Origin: a virus
DNA length: 43,764 nt
Strand: one strand, 5' to 3'
Virus record (IMG/VR): IMGVR_UViG_3300031884_000053
Coordinates: 1-43,764 of that record
Under the pieces are notes generated by a model. It was not told where the DNA came from. It did no database searches and worked only from the letters and a program-made list of their open reading frames with translations. The translations under genes were made by a program, and so were the position numbers. Shown piece after piece: positions 18,703-26,829 of the stretch (positions within the stretch are counted from its first letter, which is position 1; each line of letters starts with the position of its first letter).

Positions 18703-19677
18703 TTACACTATCATTTCAGAGGGTGCATAGATACCCTCTAAAAAGGCACTCCGAATAATTTGTTGCGACAAACTATTCATTCTGTTTTGATAATAGTTGA
18801 CTTCAAACGTCACCGCCTTTTTCTGGGCCAATGCGCTTATTTCAACCTGCCCCCGCTTTGCGTCTCTCGGCATGGGGGAGTTCATAATACCGAGCATCAT
18901 AGGATTATTCAGCGCGTAGTTTTGCACTGAATCAATCCAATCCATAATCATGTTATTGCGAATGCCATAAGTAATCACGCGGACATGATCTTTAGTAAGC
19001 TGCCAACGGTTTCCTGCATTATCCCAAAATGGAGCCGACTGCATGGGGGACGTGCCGTCTTCATCAATATGGATAACCGCATAAGGCGGCTGTATATTAT
19101 CCGGCACCAAATAACTAGGATAAACCGGAAATAGTTGATTAAGCGTCAGCCAAACCGGCAGGGAATTGGAAACTACTTGAGCTTGCCCAAGGTCATTGGG
19201 GTTATTGAGTATCTGTGACGCTAGAGACGCGTAAACGGCATCACCGCTGTAGTGATACAGGCCCGATTGTTTATACCAGCCAGAGCGGGTCGAGAACGCA
19301 TATTGTTCCCCATCCGTGGAGGCCAGATACATATATTGCGGATCAGTGCGCGCCAGATCATTGATTGGCTGCAAGCTGGTAAAGATCATCCGATGAACGG
19401 AGAAACTCTCGTCCGGGTCTTGCCGGTTAACCGTGGTATGATGCAGGGAGCCTTGCGCCTCAAACATCAGGGAATAGGAACTGTCATAGGAACCCGGCGC
19501 GAGAACCGATGCGTTCACCCAGAACACAAAGCCATCAACGGGCAACACAATGCGCTTATATAGCTCAAAGGTGACGCGCTGCTGTAGATCAAGCGTCTCA
19601 AGCCCCGCCCGCAGCGTAGACGCCATCTGGCCTTGATTGCCGGTGGTCTCAAATACAGAACCGCCACCGCCGCTCAT
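18703..19677 (-). CDS. Neck or connector protein of contractile phage
   Basis: A 324-aa protein from ATG 19677, chosen because it forms an ATGA overlap with the upstream gene. Mixed alpha-beta, it contains ELYKRIVLPVDGFVFWVNAS and IRNNMIMDWIDSVQNYALNN. It sits in the block between capsid and sheath, where neck, gateway and tail-terminator proteins are encoded. It resembles, from memory, a large neck protein common beside DUF3383 sheaths. The exact role (terminator or collar) is uncertain. Confidence 0.6.
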   Translation of the reverse strand: MSGGGGSVFETTGNQGQMASTLRAGLETLDLQQRVTFELYKRIVLPVDGFVFWVNASVLAPGSYDSSYSLMFEAQGSLHHTTVNRQDPDESFSVHRMIFTSLQPINDLARTDPQYMYLASTDGEQYAFSTRSGWYKQSGLYHYSGDAVYASLASQILNNPNDLGQAQVVSNSLPVWLTLNQLFPVYPSYLVPDNIQPPYAVIHIDEDGTSPMQSAPFWDNAGNRWQLTKDHVRVITYGIRNNMIMDWIDSVQNYALNNPMMLGIMNSPMPRDAKRGQVEISALAQKKAVTFEVNYYQNRMNSLSQQIIRSAFLEGIYAPSEMIV

Positions 19678-20102
19678 TCTTCCACCCACGCAATCATTGA
19701 GGTTTCATATAGGGCCGTGTCGATGAACGATGGGCGGGGGCCAGATGCGACCTTATCCTTAAATCGCAGCGAACGACGGTTTTGCGCCGCCTTGGTAGGG
19801 ACGCCGGGAATACCCATGCCTTCAATCTCGCCGGTCATCAGAAACGTGCGGAACTCTTGCCGAATATCCTGCCCAGCACTAGCGAAGGGATCGCCCACAA
19901 AGCCGCCTTCCAGAATGGCAGACAGCGCGTTTTCTATAGACGACACAAGCGCCTTGGTGATATCTTGTTGATGGGCCTCGTAAAAATTCCGCATTACACC
20001 ATACTTTTCCTCAAGTATGGTGGCGACGGTATAGGTCGTGGCGGGCTGGCCATCGCGGTTATCATAGGGCACATCTATGACGCCCAAGCAGAGGTCGGCC
20101 AT
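19674..20102 (-). CDS. Putative tail-completion or neck protein
   Basis: This 142-aa protein has a helical core (ALVSSIENALSAILEGGFVG) followed by GQDIRQEFRTFLMTGEIEGM and a basic stretch. It lies in the neck gene block with an ATGA overlap to the next gene. The arrangement adaptor-completion-neck-sheath suggests a head-tail joining role. No family motif was recognised. Confidence 0.55.
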   Translation of the reverse strand: MADLCLGVIDVPYDNRDGQPATTYTVATILEEKYGVMRNFYEAHQQDITKALVSSIENALSAILEGGFVGDPFASAGQDIRQEFRTFLMTGEIEGMGIPGVPTKAAQNRRSLRFKDKVASGPRPSFIDTALYETSMIAWVEE

Positions 20103-20103
20103 C

Positions 20104-20595
20104 CTAACTGACCCCCCAGTTTGTGCCTACACTTTGGGCAATGCCCAAGTATGTTCTGCCCCACACCGTGGTTGTTAGCTGCAACTGCCCAATTGTCAGG
20201 TTATTCGCTTGATGCGGTACAACCATGCTGGCGCTAGTGCCCTCATCGCTTGAGGATGAGACCGTGCCGGTGGTAAATCCCAGCATATTGTTCTGTTTGC
20301 GGATATACTGAAAGAACCCGTAGTTCACGTTCTCAACAGTGATATAAACTAGCCCCGGCACATCCGGTGCCCAAGTAGCCAAATAATGTCCGGCCAAGTT
20401 ATACACCGCAATCAAATAAAGCGGCCCCGGCACACACTCCAGCATCATGTTAACTGTGGCCACAGCCGTATTGTAAGCATACCCAATGGAAGGGGAATCG
20501 CTGGGCAGATATTCCACAGGCACACCCATCACACCGTAAACCCAGTCTTGAAAACCGGCCTCGGTGGGGATTGGCGTGTAGGGATATGTTGTCAC
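20104..20595 (-). CDS. Head-tail adaptor-like protein (GTG start)
   Basis: This 163-aa protein begins at GTG 20595 with AGGGA upstream. The N-terminus is helical and aromatic (EAGFQDWVYGVMGVPVEYLP, LYLIAVYNLAGHYLATWAPD). The C-terminal part forms strands and ends LGIAQSVGTNWGVS. First of the neck genes after the capsid block, it is a candidate for the adaptor ring under the portal. This is inferred from position. Confidence 0.55.
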   Translation of the reverse strand: MTTYPYTPIPTEAGFQDWVYGVMGVPVEYLPSDSPSIGYAYNTAVATVNMMLECVPGPLYLIAVYNLAGHYLATWAPDVPGLVYITVENVNYGFFQYIRKQNNMLGFTTGTVSSSSDEGTSASMVVPHQANNLTIGQLQLTTTVWGRTYLGIAQSVGTNWGVS

Positions 20596-20612
20596 CAGCG
20601 ATTCCCTATCAG

Positions 20613-21185
20613 TTAAGCGGTTTTGCGGGGGCGACCGCGACCACGAGACGCTTCAGGGGCGGAATTAACCCGCAGACCCTCTTCCAGCTTGGGAGCGGTC
20701 ATTTCAGGATCGCTCTGACCCACGCTCTCAAATTCCATCTCGAACCCAGTGGACTGCGTATTGCCCATTTCATTAGCAATCTCACGCAGGCCATAATCCG
20801 AAACAATGGCAAGGTTCTTGCGGCGCTCAACGCCAATGTCCGAAAGGCGGCCCATGTTGTGCGCCTTCACATCTTCACAGATCGGGCGAGGCACTGGCTT
20901 GTCCAATGACCAAACCAGCTTAACCACGCCCATGGACTTTGCTGTGCGTACGTCATCAACATTGACTGCACCCGCGCTAAATTCCAACTGCTGAACCAAT
21001 TCTTCTACCTGCCCCGGAAACAGATCGCCGCCGAATTGCACCTGAGCGCCAGCGGGGATTTCCAGAAACTTAGGCGGCAGAATTTTAGCGTCCATACGGT
21101 TGCCATTGCCATCAACAGCAAAATCAAGCCGGTAATATACTTGCCGATTCTGCGCCGTGCAGTTCACAACATAGAGCCTTGCCAT
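20613..21185 (-). CDS. Capsid-adjacent protein with AT-hook-like tail
   Basis: This 190-aa protein has a beta-rich N-terminal half (YRLDFAVDGNGNRMDAKILP, EIPAGAQVQFGGDLFPGQVE). A helical centre leads to an acidic linker and a basic tail ending ASRGRGRPRKTA, which contains the GRP core of an AT-hook. It follows the major capsid gene and may be a head or head-tail protein that touches packaged DNA (inference). Its Shine-Dalgarno sequence directly abuts a pseudoknot-like structure, so its translation may be regulated. Confidence 0.6.
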   Translation of the reverse strand: MARLYVVNCTAQNRQVYYRLDFAVDGNGNRMDAKILPPKFLEIPAGAQVQFGGDLFPGQVEELVQQLEFSAGAVNVDDVRTAKSMGVVKLVWSLDKPVPRPICEDVKAHNMGRLSDIGVERRKNLAIVSDYGLREIANEMGNTQSTGFEMEFESVGQSDPEMTAPKLEEGLRVNSAPEASRGRGRPRKTA

Positions 21186-21196
21186 ATTAAATCTCC

Positions 21197-21247
21197 GCGA
21201 GTGGTGCGAGTGTTAGACGGGTAGGCGCACTCGCAACGCCTACCCGC
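21197..21247 (-). promoter_or_regulatory. Pseudoknot-like RNA element overlapping the translation-initiation region
   Basis: On the minus strand a 9-bp perfect stem (GGGTAGGCG with CGCCTACCC, 21237-21245 and 21219-21227) is extendable by one more pair. Its loop is TTGCGAGTG. The loop segment GCGAGTG is exactly complementary to CACTCGC, which occurs twice downstream (21206-21212 and 21197-21203). The second copy is followed at once by the GGAG ribosome-binding site of the 190-aa gene. An H-type pseudoknot or switch is therefore possible. There is no U-tract, so it is not a simple terminator. Confidence 0.6.
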
Positions 21248-21257
21248 CCAACGTCAT

Positions 21258-22283
21258 TTACTGATAGTTGGCAGTAATGATGGTCAATGCCTGCGGGCGC
21301 GGTGCCCAGCCCGGCGTCAGACGCCATTCGCTGAGAACGTCCGTTGCGCCACCAGCCAGCGGGCTGATGATCTCACGCGGAGCGGCCATGTCCGAATACT
21401 GCGTGAGGCAGGTCGGGTTGCTAGGCTTCAGCGTGGCAAACACGTTGGTATTCAGGGAAGCGGGGCCGCCGGGAACAGCAACCTCAGGCATCGCAATCAG
21501 GATGATGTCGGCGTTAGCCGAACCGCCAGCGCCCTGAAGCGTGTCGTCATAGGCCCAGACCAGTTCGTCCTCGTTGGCCACCAGCATATTCTTCAGCGTT
21601 TCCACTGTCGAAGCGGTGCCAGCACCGACGCGCTGGAACTGTGTCAGGCTGACCACGTTGTATTCAAACTGCGACAGAGCGCGCTGCGGGCCAAGCACCA
21701 CGAACTTGCGACCAATGCCAAGCTGCAGAGTGCGCGTTTTGATCTGCGCGATCTGGTTGGCAAGGAAAAACGCCATCTGACCATTATCATAGGTCGTGAT
21801 GGTGGTATCTCCATACTGGTCAGGGGGGAGGTTGGTGGCAGTAGCGCCGGGAGCGTTGATGAAACCCTCACCATACTGCGGCTGGAGACCGAACAGAGCC
21901 GCATCGCGGGCCTGCTGGAAGTGAGCCTGACGCATACCAAGGCGATAAGCCTCGGGAACCGCAAAGCCCCAACGGCCACCAGCAGCAACGTCGTGGTGGT
22001 CATAGTTGGCGCGGACGCGGAACTGATAGGTATTGGTGTTGAACATCTGGGCCGAAATATCGACACCCGGCAGTTCATTGGCAGTGGACTGCGAAGCCGA
22101 CATCTTGGTGCGGATGTTCAGCTGCTTCGCATAAACGACGAGATCGTCCTCGGCCAGCTTGGCGCGGATCTTGCCGCCCTCCAGCACCTCGGTATAACCC
22201 GAAGCCTGCTGGAACTGCATGAAGATTTCCGGTTCGCGGAAACTGGGTTCGATGATTTTATATGCACCGGCATTGATCGCCAT
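21258..22283 (-). CDS. Major capsid protein (DUF2184-like, HK97 fold)
   Basis: This 341-aa protein shows the DUF2184 capsid pattern: GAYKIIEPSFREPEIFMQFQ at the N-terminus, then QFRVRANYDHHDVAAGGRWG, MRQAHFQQARDAALFG and a C-terminal segment WRLTPGWAPRPQALTIITANY. There is no separate N-terminal delta domain of scaffolding type, so scaffold function probably lies in the charged protein upstream. The gene is preceded by decoration and protease-like genes and followed by a hairpin. Its product should be the most abundant virion protein. Confidence 0.85.
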   Translation of the reverse strand: MAINAGAYKIIEPSFREPEIFMQFQQASGYTEVLEGGKIRAKLAEDDLVVYAKQLNIRTKMSASQSTANELPGVDISAQMFNTNTYQFRVRANYDHHDVAAGGRWGFAVPEAYRLGMRQAHFQQARDAALFGLQPQYGEGFINAPGATATNLPPDQYGDTTITTYDNGQMAFFLANQIAQIKTRTLQLGIGRKFVVLGPQRALSQFEYNVVSLTQFQRVGAGTASTVETLKNMLVANEDELVWAYDDTLQGAGGSANADIILIAMPEVAVPGGPASLNTNVFATLKPSNPTCLTQYSDMAAPREIISPLAGGATDVLSEWRLTPGWAPRPQALTIITANYQ

Positions 22284-22318
22284 GGCTTTATTCCCTTTCT
22301 AATTAGGCTTGACTAGGC

Positions 22319-23230
22319 TTACGCCGTGGTGCCGCCGGTGAGTTGGATGATCGCGCAAGAACCGTTAAAGTTCCAAGTGGCGTTGCCGGTAATGGTGCTA
22401 TACAGCACGTTCATGCAGCCCGAGGGAACCACGTCCAGAACGGTGACGGGCAGGGCACCGCCGTTGGGCTCAATGGTGCCGCCCGACGAATATGTGCCAT
22501 AGTAGCCCGAAGCCGCAACAGCAACCACAACAACCGTGGACGACGTGACGCTAACAACAGTCCAGAAACCGTTGTAAGAGCCGCCTGTGCCGCCCGTGCT
22601 GACGATGCCGGCAACGTCAATGTCGTCACCAGCGGTCAGAACAGCGGTCAGGTTGGTGCCAACCGTAAAGGTGATCTGGCCGCCAGAAGTGTTGGCCCAC
22701 GTTGCACCCGTGATGGTAACTGCGGTGTAACCCGGAGCGTAGGGAGCCAGCTCTTGCGACGTGAAGTCCCAGCTAACCTGCTGATTGATGAGGCCACCAC
22801 GCAGTGAGATCAGCGAGGGATCGCAAGCCACGGCGATACGGGCACGCGAACCGAGCGGATAGTAGTTGATCGACTGGCCCGAACCGGCAGTGCCAACGGG
22901 GCTGTTGGGATCGGAAACGAGGTTGTAAGCCTGATCGAAGACCGTGAAGCCAACCAGAGCGGTCGAACCGGAGAGCGACGTAGCGCGCCCCAGAACCTGA
23001 CCCAACGAATTGCGGGGGCCGGTGCTGCTAATGGGCGAGATGTCGGCATAAACGCCAACGCCGCCCCACATCGGGATTGTTTCATTCTGCGAAACAATGC
23101 CCGAACGCAGCACGTTACGGGTGGATGGATCAGGGAAAGTCTGGCCCTGAATAAGACCATTCGAGGAAGCCCCGTTAAAGAGACCCTGCCCCGAAGTGGT
23201 CAGCGAAGGATAACCGTTGTTAGCAGCCAT
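22319..23230 (-). CDS. Head decoration or structural cement protein with inserted beta-domain
   Basis: In this 303-aa protein residues 1-165 look like a capsid-associated fold common before DUF2184 capsid genes (RSGIVSQNETIPMWGGVGVY, GFTVFDQAYNLVSDPNSPV). About residues 170-256 form a beta-domain (YNGFWTVVSVTSSTVVVV, GTYSSGGTIEPNG) similar in layout to inserts in sheath and baseplate J. The last 45 residues resume the first fold. It probably decorates the capsid surface, with the insert exposed. Confidence 0.7.
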   Translation of the reverse strand: MAANNGYPSLTTSGQGLFNGASSNGLIQGQTFPDPSTRNVLRSGIVSQNETIPMWGGVGVYADISPISSTGPRNSLGQVLGRATSLSGSTALVGFTVFDQAYNLVSDPNSPVGTAGSGQSINYYPLGSRARIAVACDPSLISLRGGLINQQVSWDFTSQELAPYAPGYTAVTITGATWANTSGGQITFTVGTNLTAVLTAGDDIDVAGIVSTGGTGGSYNGFWTVVSVTSSTVVVVAVAASGYYGTYSSGGTIEPNGGALPVTVLDVVPSGCMNVLYSTITGNATWNFNGSCAIIQLTGGTTA

Positions 23231-23255
23231 TTTCTTTTACCTTTGCAAAAATTGA

Positions 23256-24170
23256 TTAGGCGCGACGAGCGTGACCGGAAAAGTCACTCATCCACGACAC
23301 CGGCTCACCAACGAACTCGTTGATGATATGACCGCCAGCCTGACGCGAGATTTCGCGAAGCTGACCCGGAAGCACATCGGCACCACGGCGCGCAGCCGCA
23401 ATGGAATCCGAATACACTTCAGTCAGGATGGTATCGAGCATGGCGTCATCGCTAACAGCCGACAGGCGCGCAGTGGCCCACTTAGGCGAGTTCGATTGCA
23501 GCTTGGCACCAAGGCGGCGCTTGTACTGTGTCGGGGTCTCACCATCCAGCGGGGCAGGGGCGCGGTCGCCAAAAGCCTGAAAAGCCGGGTCGGCCTGCTC
23601 CTGAATGACAGCGAAGCGCTCGCGGTCCATATCAGAAAGCATGGCAGGGGCGCGACGGTTCAGGGCCGCGATTTCAGAGCGGAGAGCGGCCAGTTCGGCG
23701 CGAGTAGAATCTGCCACGCGCTTGTCACCTTCCTCTTCTTCAGCGTCCTTGCGACGACGATCAGCGGCGGTCTCGCGCGGCTCACCGGGCTCTTCCACTT
23801 CCAGATCGTCGTCATCTTTGCGGCGGCCAGCATCCTTGCGGCGGCTGTCCTTTTTATGCTCGGGCTCCTTAGCCTCTTCCTCGGCCCACTGCTTAAACGA
23901 TTCTTCGCCGTCCTTGCGACGCGAATCCTTGCGGTCGTCGTCGTCATCGTCCATGCAATCATCGTCGTCCTTGCGGCGAGCGTCCATGCGATCGTCGTCA
24001 TCGTCGTCTTTGCGCTTGGAATCCTTTTCCATGCGCTCTTCCATCGAGTCCATGCGGCTCTTGAGAGAGTCGAATTTGGAACACGCATCCTTAATCATAT
24101 CTGCGATCTGACCGAGTTTCTCATCAGCATCGCTGATTACTTCGTTCTTGTGGCCCTGTTCTTCAGCCAT
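23256..24170 (-). CDS. Highly charged scaffold-like head protein
   Basis: In this 304-aa protein residues 50-160 are almost only Asp, Glu, Arg and Lys, with repeated RRKDDDD and DSRRKD units. A helical segment then runs around ELAALRSEIAALNRRAP, and the C-terminal domain contains TPTQYKRRLGAKLQSNS. Its location between protease-like and capsid genes and its disordered, charge-segregated composition suggest an internal scaffolding or core protein. A long plus-strand frame over it is a shadow. No exact family is claimed. Confidence 0.65.
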   Translation of the reverse strand: MAEEQGHKNEVISDADEKLGQIADMIKDACSKFDSLKSRMDSMEERMEKDSKRKDDDDDDRMDARRKDDDDCMDDDDDDRKDSRRKDGEESFKQWAEEEAKEPEHKKDSRRKDAGRRKDDDDLEVEEPGEPRETAADRRRKDAEEEEGDKRVADSTRAELAALRSEIAALNRRAPAMLSDMDRERFAVIQEQADPAFQAFGDRAPAPLDGETPTQYKRRLGAKLQSNSPKWATARLSAVSDDAMLDTILTEVYSDSIAAARRGADVLPGQLREISRQAGGHIINEFVGEPVSWMSDFSGHARRA

Positions 24171-24258
24171 AGTGTTGACTCCTTAGTTGGTGCGTTCGCA
24201 TGACAATTTAAGTTTTTAAGGACTAGGGCTGCCATGCGTGCCCAAGCCGGTTAAATGT

Positions 24259-25341
24259 TTATATATTCCCAAACCTTGATCGCAGCGCCATCACCGATGC
24301 TTGTAGACGAAGCAGATCGAGGCTTTGGCTGGACTTGGGTGCGGAAATGATTTGAGCATCGGCAATCGCATCCGCTGCGGCGTCAATGCTCTCAACGCCA
24401 GTAGGATCGCCACCTTTGTCCCATACGCCATTGGCACATACGGCGATGTGATCCAGCAGAGATGGCTTGCCTTCGATGAGCATGACCTTTCCGTTTTCCA
24501 GTGTTACCCGGTCGTTCTCGGTGGGATCTGCAAAGTTAACGGCAGGGCTTGTAGACAATTGATTGTCACGCATGTTTTTAGCGGCGACTTCATCATAAAC
24601 CTTAGCGATCCCCCACACTTCATCGGGTTTGTCCGCCGGAATGTAAGGCAGCATAATGGAACCAATCACCCGGTCGCTAAACTCTTGGTCATTCAGCAGC
24701 GAACGCTCTGGATGCTCCCAGATTACGGCTAGGCCATTGCACCGGGCCAGAAATTCATCATTGATGTAGATGCTGGGATCGCGCCAAACAAACTCTTGCC
24801 GGGCATGACGGTAGCTTGCGCCCGTGCCTGTGATACGGATGGCAAACAACCATACGTTCTCGTAACGTTGGGGGCTTGTCAGGCGTCCATCGGCAATGGC
24901 TTGGGCCACGCCTAGTTCATCCATCTTAAACCGCTCCAGAGCGATCTCTACGCCCGGATGCAGCGGTTGCGGTGGGGCGGTAATGGGCGACCACGCATAG
25001 CCATCATGCTCATTGGAAAGGCGCGGCGTAAACTGGTGGCTAACCTTGACCAGAAACGTGGTGAAGTCTACGTCCCCCGACGGAGCGGGTTCCAGCCCTT
25101 CCATAGCCACAACCATCTCCGCCGGAGACAAAGTGCGCGTCCACGGGGCCAGTTCATCCTCTTTAATGTGGATACCGGCTTCCTCGTATGTCTCACGGAT
25201 GGCACCAGCCTCGGCAGTCTCGCCGTCATCCAGCTTGCCGCCGGGGACGCACCATTCGCCAGCATGATCGCCACCATCGGCGCGGCGCAAAAACAGCGCG
25301 CTATCGCCACAGGTGAAAAGAATGCCAGCCGCCTTAATCAT
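24259..25341 (-). CDS. Nudix hydrolase domain fused to DUF2213 prohead-protease-like domain
   Basis: A 360-aa protein from ATG 25341 (ATGA overlap). Residues 1-135 contain a complete Nudix box at 35-57: G-x5-E, x7, RETYEEAGI (Glu50, Glu53, Glu54). A DUF2213 domain spans about 145-350 (FVWRDPSIYINDEFLARCNG, VIWEHPE, STSPAVNF, LLDHIAVCANGVWDKGG). DUF2213 proteins sit before phage capsid genes and are regarded as head maturation proteins. The Nudix part would hydrolyse a nucleoside-diphosphate-linked substrate, so the fusion is unusual. It may be active on nucleotides or only structural. Confidence 0.8.
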   Translation of the reverse strand: MIKAAGILFTCGDSALFLRRADGGDHAGEWCVPGGKLDDGETAEAGAIRETYEEAGIHIKEDELAPWTRTLSPAEMVVAMEGLEPAPSGDVDFTTFLVKVSHQFTPRLSNEHDGYAWSPITAPPQPLHPGVEIALERFKMDELGVAQAIADGRLTSPQRYENVWLFAIRITGTGASYRHARQEFVWRDPSIYINDEFLARCNGLAVIWEHPERSLLNDQEFSDRVIGSIMLPYIPADKPDEVWGIAKVYDEVAAKNMRDNQLSTSPAVNFADPTENDRVTLENGKVMLIEGKPSLLDHIAVCANGVWDKGGDPTGVESIDAAADAIADAQIISAPKSSQSLDLLRLQASVMALRSRFGNI

Positions 25342-25670
25342 TTGCAGTTCCATGCTTTGCGAGACCAATAGTTAGGCGATGTCTTGTCGTCAGGATCACT
25401 AAGATGAGCCGACCGAGCGCAGTAGGATTCGCGGTGGGCATCGCTGTTCTTTTTGATCTTCATGTCGGGGTCGCCAAAATTGACCTTCTTGACGTTGCCG
25501 GTTTTGGGGTCTTCAACGTAGACTTTGGACTTCTTAACGTCACCCGGCATGGGCTTGTTAAGAGGAACTTCATGCCCGTGGTATTCAGCATCCGTCAGCG
25601 CACGGCTAAACCGTCCAGCGGCATCGGCCAGACGGTTAAGCGATTTATGGCTGATGGTGGCGCGGGTCAT
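25338..25670 (-). CDS. Small basic head-region protein with GDPxMxIKK motif
   Basis: This 110-aa protein has a basic, Lys-rich core, KPMPGDVKKSKVYVEDPKTG then KKVNFGDPDMKIKKNSDAHR, ending SPNYWSRKAWNC. Proteins with this motif recur in many marine and freshwater phages, without known function (from memory). It lies between two head genes and overlaps the Nudix-DUF2213 start. A virion-internal or DNA-contacting role is possible. Confidence 0.65.
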   Translation of the reverse strand: MTRATISHKSLNRLADAAGRFSRALTDAEYHGHEVPLNKPMPGDVKKSKVYVEDPKTGNVKKVNFGDPDMKIKKNSDAHRESYCARSAHLSDPDDKTSPNYWSRKAWNCK

Positions 25671-25671
25671 A

Positions 25672-26829
25672 TTAGGCTTTGCCGTGCTTACGGATAAACT
25701 TGTTTAGATCACTCTGCAAAACAGATGCGCCAGACATACTGTTTTGCTTAATAAGGCCCGCGCTTTTCATGCTTTGGAGAACATCCATAGAGGCATTTTC
25801 CCCAATGCCATCGCCCTTCATAACGCCAAGGGCTGCACTAAGGGAAAGCAATGCGTCGTCAGCATGAGTATCTTTGCGGAATTTGTCATATCCCTTGTCG
25901 CGAGATTCTTTAGCCTCACGATAGGCTTTGACCTTAGCCTCCAATGGGAGATTGGCCGCAGCGGCACGGGCTTTTTCATATTCCCGATCAATTTTTTTCA
26001 GTTCTTTAGCCACTGTAGGGTCATTAGTAACCCATGCAGCATCAATGCCATAGTTGCCCTCGGTGGTGCTGGAACCGGGAAGGTCGCGCTCGGCGTCCGC
26101 CTTGGCATACAGTGCATCAGCAGCGGCCAGTGCTCTATCCAGAGCAGGCAGGCTATCCTTGCGGTTGGTATACTGCGGATTGCTTAGAGCGTATTCCAGA
26201 GCATCGGCCTCGGTGGGGTATTCCGATACATCAAGACGGAAAATGGAAACGCTGCCGCCTTCGTCAACGGATATGATCCACTGACCACCTTCGCGGACGA
26301 TGGTGGGGGCGGCATCCGCCTTTGCAGCCTTACGCTTGGCGATGCCTTCCGCCACTTCCTTAGCAGCCGCCAGACTGTAGAACCGACCGCTACTGCCCTG
26401 CACCACCCAATAGTCGGCCTCGGTGCCATTACTGCCCTTCTTGAAGGACGTATCAATCATGATACCGTGGTGCCTAATGTGGGCGGGAATACGGTCATCA
26501 TCCGACCGGCCAAGGATAGCCTCATCATCCGCAGTGTCTTCACCCGGCAGATCACGCTCCGCATCGCCCACAACGCCAGCCTTTGCAGCGGCGTTGGTTG
26601 CCTCGGCCTTGCTGGCATAAGGGCCGTAACGCTCACGGCTGCCGGGCTTGGGGAAATAGAACTCGCCGTTTTCCTCATAGATGGCGGCATTGGCAGCATC
26701 GCCCCGCTTTTCACCCGACATCTTGTATGCAATCGCAACCGCTTGGGCCACAGGCTTTCCGGCCTTTACTTCCGTCTCAACATTGCGCGAAAAACCGGGA
26801 GTGCCGGGGGCTGCTTTTTCAAGAGGCAT
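25672..26829 (-). CDS. Large head-region protein of unknown function
   Basis: A 385-aa protein from ATG 26829 with AAGGATAG upstream. The N-terminus (MPLEKAAPGTPGFSRNVETE, then KPVAQAVAIAYKMSGEKR) is a small domain I recognise as common in phage structural regions. The middle has two similar beta blocks (RFYSLAAAKEVAEGIAKRKA, QWIISVDEGGSVSIFRLDVS). The C-terminal third is helical and charged. Two linkers both read AERDLPG, hinting at an internal duplication. It lies with portal and protease-like genes, so it is probably a head protein. Confidence 0.55.
   Translation of the reverse strand: MPLEKAAPGTPGFSRNVETEVKAGKPVAQAVAIAYKMSGEKRGDAANAAIYEENGEFYFPKPGSRERYGPYASKAEATNAAAKAGVVGDAERDLPGEDTADDEAILGRSDDDRIPAHIRHHGIMIDTSFKKGSNGTEADYWVVQGSSGRFYSLAAAKEVAEGIAKRKAAKADAAPTIVREGGQWIISVDEGGSVSIFRLDVSEYPTEADALEYALSNPQYTNRKDSLPALDRALAAADALYAKADAERDLPGSSTTEGNYGIDAAWVTNDPTVAKELKKIDREYEKARAAAANLPLEAKVKAYREAKESRDKGYDKFRKDTHADDALLSLSAALGVMKGDGIGENASMDVLQSMKSAGLIKQNSMSGASVLQSDLNKFIRKHGKA

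Noticed and set aside
23271-24203. 310-residue plus-strand frame with hydrophobic runs opposite the charged head protein
   Set aside because: The Val/Ile/Ala runs are the complement of Asp/Lys/Arg codons. It has no ribosome-binding site and lies antisense to late genes.
24171-24258. 32-codon minus-strand ORF starting ATG GCA GCC in the gap before the charged head gene
   Set aside because: It overlaps the next gene, has no ribosome-binding site and its sequence is not protein-like.
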